This document shows positions 1-5,002 of a stretch of DNA of 7,902 bases, piece after piece. The DNA lies in the NCBI GenBank assembly GCA_021802375.1, contig JAKAAL010000159.1, positions 1 to 7,902 of the forward strand, written 5' to 3'. This DNA comes from Bacillota bacterium (GTDB lineage Bacteria; Bacillota_E; Sulfobacillia; Sulfobacillales; Sulfobacillaceae). Both the position numbers and the translations under genes were made by a program. A model generated the notes under the pieces. That model ran no database searches, was not told the origin of the DNA, and saw only the letters and a list, made by a program, of their open reading frames with translations. Numbering within the stretch: position 1 is the stretch's first letter; each line of letters starts with the position of its first letter.

Positions 1-44
1 CCGAGGACGACATCGATGGGTTGATCGACGCGGCCGGCGTCTAA
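1..44 (+). CDS. C-terminal end of an upstream gene (partial)
   Basis: The first bases read as an open frame from base 3, ending in EDDIDGLIDAAGV and a TAA stop at 42-44. An acidic helix of this sort (E-D-x-I-D-x-L-I) closes many class V aminotransferases and cysteine desulfurases, but 13 residues cannot establish a family. The next gene starts 18 bases later on the same strand, so the two are probably co-transcribed. Confidence 0.6.
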   Translation, partial: EDDIDGLIDAAGV

Positions 45-62
45 GACCGGGGAGGGAGAGGC

Positions 63-1109
63 GTGGACGCACGGACAGAAAGCCGTCTTTATTGGCAGGC
101 ACGATCGCTGGCCGCGGCAGGGCCTGGGATTTTGGTGCGCACCCGCGGCACGACCGCCGATCCGCTGTGGTGTTTCCGCACCCTTGACCAAATGGCGCGT
201 GAGACGGCCGCTTGGCATTCCCTCTTTGCCAACCGCGACTGGGTGCCTGGCCAGCGTGTGGTGGTGGCGCTCGCCAATAGGGATTTGGCCGCCGCGATTC
301 AGAGGGCGGCGACGGAATACGGACTGGTGGGGGTGGCGGTCCCAGAGATGGACGCGCTGGAGGTCCAGGCCCTTCTCGCCGCACCGTATCTGGTGACGTC
401 TCCCTTGACCGCCTACCGCTTGTTCCTGCGCAGTACGCTAAGCGATGTGCGGGAGTTGTGGCTCACCGGCGACGTCACCGGGCAGGGAGCGCTTCAGAAA
501 AGGCTCTCGGAATTCCTGCCGGACCTCGCGGTACGGGACGTTTACGCCCTGACGGAGCATCCCGGGCCCTTGGCGGTCTCCTGTGCCGCCGGGCGGTGGC
601 ATTGGCTCGACCCGGCGTCTATCCTGCGCGACGGGCATGAAGTGGTTCCGGGACAAGAGGGCACGGCAGTGTTACCGCTGGGTCCATACGATACCGGTGA
701 CGTGGTGACAAAGCTTCCGTCCGATTGTACCTGTGGTCAGCCCGGGGAGATGGTGACGTCGCCGGTTTGGGGCCGCGAGTCCGAGATTCGGTGGACGCGT
801 GGGGGATGGTTGGCTCCGAGTCATCTTGCTCAAGCATGGTATCGCACCGAAGGATTGTCCGATCGCCTCCGCGCGACCCTGCGTCGGGATCCCGAGCGGG
901 GCGCCGACGTGCTTGAGGTCGAGTGCACGATTCTCGAGGGATATGATGCTGCCCGCACGCTGGCACGGTTTCAGGAACTGTTGGAACGGGCCGCCGGCAC
1001 CATGGTGGAAATCGCGGTGCGGGAAGCGCGCGCGCTATGGCCTCCGATGACCTGCCAGATTGCCGACCAACGCGCCGATGGTTCGCATCCAAAAGGATGG
1101 ATTGATTAG
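63..1109 (+). CDS. PaaK-like AMP-binding (phenylacetate-CoA ligase-related) protein, short form
   Basis: This 348-residue cytoplasmic protein looks like a reduced member of the phenylacetate-CoA ligase branch of adenylate-forming enzymes, which activate a carboxylic acid with ATP and pass it to CoA. Visible landmarks in family order are a degenerate phosphate loop RTRGTTADP (27-34), the adenine-binding YALTE (161-165), and PYDTGD (208-213), whose Asp normally binds the ribose. Then come a CxC pair (222-224, resembling the PCxCG of PaaK), GRESEIRWTRGGWLAPS (237-253, matching the GRxDDMxxxRGxNxFPS hinge) and a C-terminal Lys344 where PaaK has its catalytic lysine. PaaK enzymes usually have about 430 residues, so roughly 80 are missing, mostly before YALTE. 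The phosphate loop lacks the usual Ser and second Gly. The GTG start is chosen because GGAGGG (51-56) lies six bases upstream. Activity may be altered or lost. Family assignment is fairly secure; substrate is unknown. Confidence 0.72.
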   Translation: MDARTESRLYWQARSLAAAGPGILVRTRGTTADPLWCFRTLDQMARETAAWHSLFANRDWVPGQRVVVALANRDLAAAIQRAATEYGLVGVAVPEMDALEVQALLAAPYLVTSPLTAYRLFLRSTLSDVRELWLTGDVTGQGALQKRLSEFLPDLAVRDVYALTEHPGPLAVSCAAGRWHWLDPASILRDGHEVVPGQEGTAVLPLGPYDTGDVVTKLPSDCTCGQPGEMVTSPVWGRESEIRWTRGGWLAPSHLAQAWYRTEGLSDRLRATLRRDPERGADVLEVECTILEGYDAARTLARFQELLERAAGTMVEIAVREARALWPPMTCQIADQRADGSHPKGWID

Positions 1110-1471
1110 GGCTCCGGACCATTGTTGGAGTCCAAAAACGCTTCAGTGGCACGGATGCGATCCGCGATCAGCCACCCAAAATCAGCGTCCAAATCTGCGG
1201 GGTTGACGACGGTGCCCGGAAAACGATCCCATGGACCATCGAACGGGGTTTGCCAACGGCTTTGGATCCACTCCCGCCATTCGGGGTCCTGCCAGAAGCG
1301 TTGAATGTTTTCGAAGCTGAGCGCGGCCTTAGCCGTCAAGAGCGCACGAGCCGAGGCCGCAAACAACTCCAGCACGGCGGGCGTGGCGCGCTCGGGGTAC
1401 AGCAGCTCGATTAAATCTTTGACAGCCTGCACGCCCGAGTCCACGCTGGGCGCTTTTGGTCCAAATCCCAT
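1106..1471 (-). CDS. Hypothetical helical protein with a tryptophan cluster
   Basis: I do not recognise this 121-residue protein. It has no signal peptide or membrane segment and looks mostly helical. Residues 12-52 form two amphipathic stretches rich in Ala, Leu and Glu. A striking cluster of five tryptophans follows (W60, W65, W68, W73, W81), with a sixth at W100. The start is well supported: AAGGGAGG (1478-1485, minus strand) lies six bases before the ATG, and a TACAAT -10-like hexamer sits at 1491-1496. Its TAA stop (1106-1108) overlaps the TAG stop of the convergent PaaK-like gene (1107-1109), with no terminator visible between them, so the two transcripts probably overlap at their 3' ends. 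Coding status is good on ribosome binding site and length; function is unknown. Confidence 0.7.
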   Translation of the reverse strand: MGFGPKAPSVDSGVQAVKDLIELLYPERATPAVLELFAASARALLTAKAALSFENIQRFWQDPEWREWIQSRWQTPFDGPWDRFPGTVVNPADLDADFGWLIADRIRATEAFLDSNNGPEP

Positions 1472-1580
1472 GTCTGGCCTCCCTTGCTATATTGTACGCC
1501 ATCCGTGACGCGATTTCGCCCAGGGATAGGCTCCTCCGGTAATGCCCAGCTCATACGCTAGGTTGTAGGGGGTGAGGCGG

Positions 1581-2165
1581 GTGAACCGAGCTCAGAGCAT
1601 TTACTGGCCCGCACTCGACCATATGGGGCAAAAGACGGTGCGTTGGATGCTGGCCCGGCACGATGCCGAGGGCGTCCTGGCCTGGTACCGCGATCACGGC
1701 TATCCTGTGGCTTCGCTTGCGGGTGTCGGTGCGCTGCCTTCAGCGCTGGTGGAAGAGCGTGTCAGCCGCCTGCGCGAGCACTGGCGGCGCTGGCTTTTCG
1801 GCGAGAGTGCGGCGGCGCTTTTTATGGGTCCTGCGGGCCTTTTGGCGGGTGCTCCGATGCTGTCCATGGTTTTAATGGGATGGGCCATTGAGATGGGATG
1901 GGCCTATGGCCACGATATGGAGGACCCGATGCGGATTGATGCGCTACGGAAAACCATTCATGAACGGCTTATGCGCGCCTTGGGCTTTCCCATTGGATTG
2001 AAGCAGCCATTGTCGCGCTGGAGCCGCGTGATGGGCACGGTGCTGTTTTGGGGATTTGGACCGGAACTCGCCGCGTCTGACGCGGTGATGGCGGAAATTC
2101 GGCGGGACTTCCGCGCCGAATGGGAACGCAGGCGAGCTGCAGCGCCGCCATTCACCACCTCATGA
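1581..2165 (+). CDS. EcsC-family-like protein
   Basis: The protein (194 residues from this start) has the layout of the EcsC family: a helical N-terminus, a Gly/Ala/Met-rich hydrophobic segment (about 79-107), and then YGHDMEDP (109-116), which matches the family pattern YGyDxxDPeer. EcsC-type proteins are poorly understood, and B. subtilis EcsC is encoded with an ABC transporter. The hydrophobic segment could be a membrane-associated hairpin. Translation could begin at GTG 1572, but AGGGGGTGA (1567-1575) matches the anti-Shine-Dalgarno sequence almost fully and sits five bases before GTG 1581, so I prefer 1581. It stands alone on its strand after the convergent pair at 1106. Its last codons contain the first of three CATTCAC repeats. 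Family assignment is moderate, resting mainly on the YGxDxxDP motif. Confidence 0.6.
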   Translation: MNRAQSIYWPALDHMGQKTVRWMLARHDAEGVLAWYRDHGYPVASLAGVGALPSALVEERVSRLREHWRRWLFGESAAALFMGPAGLLAGAPMLSMVLMGWAIEMGWAYGHDMEDPMRIDALRKTIHERLMRALGFPIGLKQPLSRWSRVMGTVLFWGFGPELAASDAVMAEIRRDFRAEWERRRAAAPPFTTS

Positions 2166-2197
2166 AGGGCATTCACTGAGGAATGCATGCCATTCAC
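2149..2197 (+). repeat. Three CATTCAC direct repeats at 21-bp spacing
   Basis: CATTCAC occurs at 2149-2155, 2170-2176 and 2191-2197, so the copies start exactly 21 bp apart, or two helical turns. The two bases before each copy are GC, GG and GC. The first copy lies inside the end of the EcsC-like gene; the third ends about 34 bp before a TACAAT -10-like hexamer that could drive the 27-residue gene. Spacing and position suit binding sites for an activator on one DNA face. The regulatory role is inference; the repeats are seen directly. Confidence 0.45.
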
Positions 2198-2230
2198 GGC
2201 AGAGCGAGGCCGGAGTAATCCCGCTTTTCG

Positions 2231-2260
2231 TACAATGGCAGAAAATAAATCCTTGGAGGT
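2231..2260 (+). promoter_or_regulatory. Possible -10 element and strong ribosome binding site of the 27-residue gene
   Basis: TACAAT at 2231-2236 fits a sigma-A -10 box (5 of 6). No good TTGACA-like box lies 16-18 bp upstream, where the sequence is GC-rich, so an activator may be needed if this is the promoter. GGAGGT at 2255-2260 is a near-perfect Shine-Dalgarno sequence six bases before ATG 2267. The ribosome binding site is firm; the promoter is tentative. Confidence 0.4.
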
Positions 2261-2266
2261 GCTCCC

Positions 2267-2350
2267 ATGGACGAAGAGCGTCGGGAAGAGGAAGAGATCC
2301 GGCAGGACGAATGGTTTGACGTCATGCGGGAGTGGTTTGAGGACAAATAG
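2267..2350 (+). CDS. 27-residue acidic microprotein
   Basis: This very small gene encodes 27 residues beginning MDEERREEEE and ending EWFEDK. By count it has 13 acidic and 5 basic residues, a net charge near -8. W16, F17, M20, W23 and F24 would line one face of a helix, so a highly charged amphipathic helix is likely. That could be a peptide docking on a basic protein or mimicking nucleic acid, which is inference. Gene status is supported by GGAGGT six bases before the ATG, a TACAAT -10-like hexamer upstream, and an intrinsic terminator ten bases after the stop, so it appears to be a complete monocistronic unit. It has no signal peptide. I recognise no family. Confidence 0.6.
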   Translation: MDEERREEEEIRQDEWFDVMREWFEDK

Positions 2351-2360
2351 GATTCGGGCC

Positions 2361-2383
2361 AGCGGGGGCAACCCCGCTTTTTT
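2361..2383 (+). terminator. Intrinsic terminator after the 27-residue gene
   Basis: AGCGGGG (2361-2367) pairs perfectly with CCCCGCT (2372-2378) around a GCAA tetraloop of the stable GNRA class. T2379-T2383 then completes the T-tract. It starts ten bases after the microprotein stop and points the same way. On the minus strand the hairpin has no T-tract, so it would not by itself terminate the convergent acetyltransferase gene. Confidence 0.88.
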
Positions 2384-2390
2384 ATTTGGG

Positions 2391-2867
2391 CTAAAGCAAT
2401 TTGGCCAGCAAAAGTTCGTCGTGAATGGGTATGCCGTTTTCGGCCACTAAGGGAATGCTGGGCTTCTCCTGGCGGGCACGATCCACCGCACCGGGAAAGA
2501 GTGCCTCGATCCGATAGCCGCGCTTTTGATAGAAGGCCAACGCACGGAGGTTGTCGTTGCTGGTGATGAGATGCATGCGGCGGACTCCGGCTTTCCGGGC
2601 TTCCCGTTCGGCCGCTTCCAACAAGGCGCTTCCAATGCCGCGGTCTTCGATGACAGCATTCAGGCTCACCAACTCCGCCTCTTGGTTATCGATAGCCCAC
2701 GTGACAGCCCCAACCAAGGCTTCGCGCTCTTTTGCCACCAGCGCCTCGAGTGACGCGAGATGATACACCTGTCCTTGGGAAATCATGGTGTCGCCGCCCC
2801 ATTCGGTGACCCAGAGATCACGCAGCCAAACACGATCCTCCGGCGTCTTCGGCACCCCAACGTTCAT
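2391..2867 (-). CDS. GNAT-family N-acetyltransferase
   Basis: This 158-residue protein is a GCN5-related N-acetyltransferase, which transfers acetyl from acetyl-CoA to an amine of a small molecule or protein. The central strands (about residues 49-73, ending in LVSLNAVIED) are followed by the acetyl-CoA pyrophosphate loop RGIGSA (76-81) and its helix. Motif B is NDNLRALAFYQKRGY (104-118), with the Asn and Tyr typical of the family. The frame extends to an upstream ATG at 2990, but GAAGGGAGGG (2876-2885) positions translation at ATG 2867, and the added residues would be low-complexity and outside the domain. It is divergent from mgsA. A TACAAT hexamer lies at 2893-2898 on this strand. The substrate cannot be told from sequence. 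Confidence 0.88.
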   Translation of the reverse strand: MNVGVPKTPEDRVWLRDLWVTEWGGDTMISQGQVYHLASLEALVAKEREALVGAVTWAIDNQEAELVSLNAVIEDRGIGSALLEAAEREARKAGVRRMHLITSNDNLRALAFYQKRGYRIEALFPGAVDRARQEKPSIPLVAENGIPIHDELLLAKLL

Positions 2868-2928
2868 CCGCCAAACCCTCCCTTCATGAGGCATTGTACT
2901 GGTTTTCCCACCCGACATCATCCCCACG

Positions 2929-2968
2929 CCATTATTTGGGGATTTTCGGATGTTCCGATACCCATTAT
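2929..2968. repeat. Inverted repeat flanked by CCATTAT repeats between divergent genes
   Basis: TCGGA-TGT-TCCGA (2946-2958) is a perfect 5-bp inverted repeat. CCATTAT occurs as a direct repeat on either side, at 2929-2935 and 2962-2968, with starts 33 bp apart. The site lies in the 187-bp region between the divergent acetyltransferase and mgsA genes and could be an operator serving either. The short arms mean chance is possible. Confidence 0.3.
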
Positions 2969-3054
2969 GGCGAGCGTTTGGGATAAACACAGAGAATGGA
3001 GAAACTTTTCTTCCGGGAAGGGACGTGCTAGCATGAAAGGAACACTGGCAAAGA

Positions 3055-3426
3055 ATGGATGGTATGATGCGGATTGGGTTGATTGCTCACGATACCAAGA
3101 AGGCGCTCATCGTCGAATTCGTAGACCGCCACCGGGACCTCTTACAGCGGCATCAACTCCTCGCGACTGGACACACCGGACAGCAGATCGCGGATAGGAC
3201 GGGGTTGGCCATCGAATGTTTGCTGTCTGGACCGTTGGGAGGCGACCAACAGATGGGAAGCCGAATCGCTGAGGGCACGATTGACATGCTGTTTTTCTTT
3301 CGGGATCCCCTCTTCGCCCATCCCCACGAACCCGACGTCAGTGCTCTTTTGCGCTTGTCGGATGTGCAGGGGATTCCTGTTGCCACCAATCCGGCGACAG
3401 CTGAGGCTTTAGTACATTTGCTCTAA
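3055..3426 (+). CDS. mgsA: Methylglyoxal synthase
   Basis: MgsA converts dihydroxyacetone phosphate into methylglyoxal and phosphate in the cytoplasm, a bypass of lower glycolysis that relieves sugar-phosphate build-up. The match runs over the whole 123 residues: RIGLIAHD (6-13), TGHTGQ (38-43), SGPLGGDQQ (58-66), FFRDP (81-85), [13 protein letters not shown] (89-101) and [11 protein letters not shown] (107-117). His12, Asp64, Asp84, His91 and Asp94 correspond, at a constant offset of 7, to the E. coli active-site residues His19, Asp71, Asp91, His98 and Asp101, so the enzyme should be active. It ends soon after the final core helix and lacks the short C-terminal tail of the Bacillus and E. 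coli proteins. No strong ribosome binding site is present: AAAGGAA (3036-3042) lies 12 bases before ATG 3055, and ATG 3064 or 3067 are possible starts. A CoA-transferase gene follows after 16 bases. Confidence 0.95.
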   Translation: MDGMMRIGLIAHDTKKALIVEFVDRHRDLLQRHQLLATGHTGQQIADRTGLAIECLLSGPLGGDQQMGSRIAEGTIDMLFFFRDPLFAHPHEPDVSALLRLSDVQGIPVATNPATAEALVHLL

Positions 3427-3442
3427 CCAAGGGGGATATGCG

Positions 3443-4600
3443 GTGCAGCCGTTGGACAATGTGGTGGTGTTGGATCTGACCCGAATTCTGACGGGACCTT
3501 TCTGCACGATGATGTTGGCGGATTTCGGGGCGGATGTCATCAAGATTGAGCCTCCGCAGGGGGATGATACCCGACGCTGGGGCCCTCCGTTCATTCATGG
3601 CGAGAGCGCCTATTATCTAAGCGTCAACCGCAACAAGCGGTCGATTGTGTTGGACTTCCTTGAGGAGGACGATCGCGCGCGCTTTCTCCAGATGGTGTCC
3701 CAGGCGGATGTGGTGGTGGAAAACTACCGGCCGGGGACGATGGCTCGGTGGGGATTTGACTACCAGAGCCTCAAGGCGCTGAATCCCGGCATCATTATGG
3801 CCTCCATCTCCGGATTTGGGGCTACCGGACCGGGGCGGGGCCGTCCTGGCTACGATGTCGTCGCCCAGGCGATGAGCGGACTCATGGCTGTGACAGGCGA
3901 TGGTTCGGGTCCCATGAAGGCGGGCTTTTCCGTGGGGGACATCGGGGCTGGCATGTGGGCGGCCTACGGCATCATGATGGCCCTGTGGGCTCGGGAACGC
4001 ACTGGGGAAGGGCAATGGATTGACACATCCCTCTATGAGGCGTTGATTTCTTGGCAAACATACTTGGCCGGCAATTACTTCGCCACTGGAGAACGGCCCC
4101 AACCGCTCGGGTCGGCCCATCCCAACATTGCTCCGTATCAGGCGATGCGTGCGTCCGACGGATATCTGGTGGTCGCCTGCGGCAATGACGCGCTCTGGGA
4201 AAAAATGATCGTGGAGTGCGAGATTTCTTTTGGGCATGATCCCAAGTTTCGCACCAACCCGGATCGCGTGCGCCATCGCGAGGAGCTGATTGGCCGACTG
4301 GAGAGCGAAGTTTTTGAACGGCGAACGGTGGCGGAATGGCTTGACAGATTGGCGCGCGCCGGCGTACCCGCCGCACCCATCCAGTCCTTCGATGACGTCT
4401 TCCAAGACCCCCAAGTGGAGCACCGCACGATGGATGTGGTGATGGAGCATCCGACCGCAGGATCCATACATCAGCTTGGGATTCCTGTCAAAATGAGCTC
4501 GACCCCGGGAGCGCTCCGCACGCCGCCACCGCTTTTGAATCAGCATCGCGAGGAGATTCTTGCTCAATTCGGGCTTACGAATGCGACGCCCGAAGCTTAG
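3443..4600 (+). CDS. CaiB/BaiF family III CoA-transferase
   Basis: This 385-residue protein belongs to the class III CoA-transferases, which move CoA between carboxylic acids through an aspartyl-anhydride intermediate; the family also includes formyl-CoA transferase, CaiB and 2-methylacyl-CoA racemases. The N-terminal Rossmann part carries LDLTRILTGPFCTMMLADFGADVIKIEPP (10-38), NRNKRSIVLD (62-71) and ENYRPG (93-98). GYDVVAQAMSGLM (136-148) follows. VGDIGAG (164-170) contains Asp166, aligned with the nucleophile (Asp169 in formyl-CoA transferase), then GEGQWIDTSLYEAL (188-201). The C-terminal part has APIQSFDDVFQDPQVEHR. Length and motifs look complete. The GTG start follows AAGGGGG (3429-3435) at seven bases; the ATG at 3438 is out of frame. 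It is probably co-transcribed with mgsA. Its last 26 bp overlap the convergent thioesterase gene. Donor and acceptor acids cannot be predicted. Confidence 0.93.
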   Translation: MQPLDNVVVLDLTRILTGPFCTMMLADFGADVIKIEPPQGDDTRRWGPPFIHGESAYYLSVNRNKRSIVLDFLEEDDRARFLQMVSQADVVVENYRPGTMARWGFDYQSLKALNPGIIMASISGFGATGPGRGRPGYDVVAQAMSGLMAVTGDGSGPMKAGFSVGDIGAGMWAAYGIMMALWARERTGEGQWIDTSLYEALISWQTYLAGNYFATGERPQPLGSAHPNIAPYQAMRASDGYLVVACGNDALWEKMIVECEISFGHDPKFRTNPDRVRHREELIGRLESEVFERRTVAEWLDRLARAGVPAAPIQSFDDVFQDPQVEHRTMDVVMEHPTAGSIHQLGIPVKMSSTPGALRTPPPLLNQHREEILAQFGLTNATPEA

Positions 4601-4979
4601 CCAGCCGCTCGGTCAGCGCCGCCTTAGGCACCAGCACTTGGGTAAATTGGCCCTGGCCTATTACGCCGCGACTGTTTTCGGCGACCACCCTGGCTAGGAT
4701 GCGATTGCCCTCCAGGGCCTGGAACGTGGCTGTGGCCGTGAAGGATTCGCCCACCAAAGTCGGTGCCAGATGCACGATGTCAACAGCGTAGCCGACCGCA
4801 TCCTCCCCATCTTCAAGGTAGGGCAGAATAAGGCTCCGCCCCGCCCATTCCATCCATTCAATCATCTGCGCAGTAGCCAACACCGGATGGATCTTTTGCC
4901 CCCCTAAACGGGCTACCATCTCATCTGTCACGACCGTGCCCACCGTGCTGCTCATGCCTTCGACCAATCCTGACCTCAT
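4575..4979 (-). CDS. FlK-like hot-dog acyl-CoA thioesterase
   Basis: This 134-residue single hot-dog-fold protein resembles fluoroacetyl-CoA thioesterase FlK, and probably hydrolyses an acyl-CoA to its acid and CoA. ATAQMIEWMEWAG (35-47), LPYLEDGEDAVGYAV (52-66), IVHLAPTLVGE (68-78) and IGQGQFTQVLV (107-117) follow the family order. Thr36, Glu44 and His70 correspond at a constant offset of 6 to the FlK catalytic triad Thr42, Glu50 and His76. The position of the FlK lid residue Phe36 is Ile30 here, so specificity for fluoroacetyl-CoA is unlikely and a housekeeping substrate is expected. AGGGAGG (4987-4993) lies seven bases before the ATG. It begins 23 bases after the O-antigen-ligase-like gene and was probably transcribed with it. 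Its stop lies inside the end of the CoA-transferase gene on the other strand. Confidence 0.85.
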   Translation of the reverse strand: MRSGLVEGMSSTVGTVVTDEMVARLGGQKIHPVLATAQMIEWMEWAGRSLILPYLEDGEDAVGYAVDIVHLAPTLVGESFTATATFQALEGNRILARVVAENSRGVIGQGQFTQVLVPKAALTERLAKLRASHS

Positions 4980-5002
4980 GACAATGCCTCCCTATGAACC
5001 AG

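Noticed and set aside
619..1152. 177-codon minus-strand frame opposite the PaaK-like gene
   Set aside because: It is antisense to recognised motifs, overlaps the supported gene at 1106-1471 in another frame, and its translation is low-complexity Arg/Pro/Ser.
1552..1560. CATACGCTA as a sporulation sigma-K-type -10 before the EcsC-like gene
   Set aside because: It fits CATAnnnTA, but no AC -35 lies at the right distance and a single short match is expected by chance.
2361..2378. Bidirectional terminator also serving the acetyltransferase gene
   Set aside because: On the minus strand the hairpin is preceded by an A-run and followed by GGCC, not a T-tract, so it is not an intrinsic terminator in that direction.
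2868..2990. Longer start for the acetyltransferase at ATG 2990 (199 residues)
   Set aside because: The extra 41 residues lie outside the GNAT fold and would cover the intergenic TACAAT and ribosome binding elements. GAAGGGAGGG points to the ATG at 2867.
3011..3034. CTTCC-G-GGAAG dyad and TGCTAGCAT as an mgsA operator and extended -10
   Set aside because: The dyad is only 5 bp per arm, and the -10-like TAGCAT has no credible -35 at 16-18 bp, so I could not support a promoter call.
2760..3197. Plus-strand frame of 145 codons overlapping the mgsA start
   Set aside because: It crosses the divergent intergenic region and runs out of frame into conserved mgsA, and its translation shows no family features.
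3617..4567. 316-codon minus-strand frame opposite the CoA-transferase
   Set aside because: It is an antisense shadow of a well-conserved gene, rich in His, Arg and Pro, with no ribosome binding site or motif.
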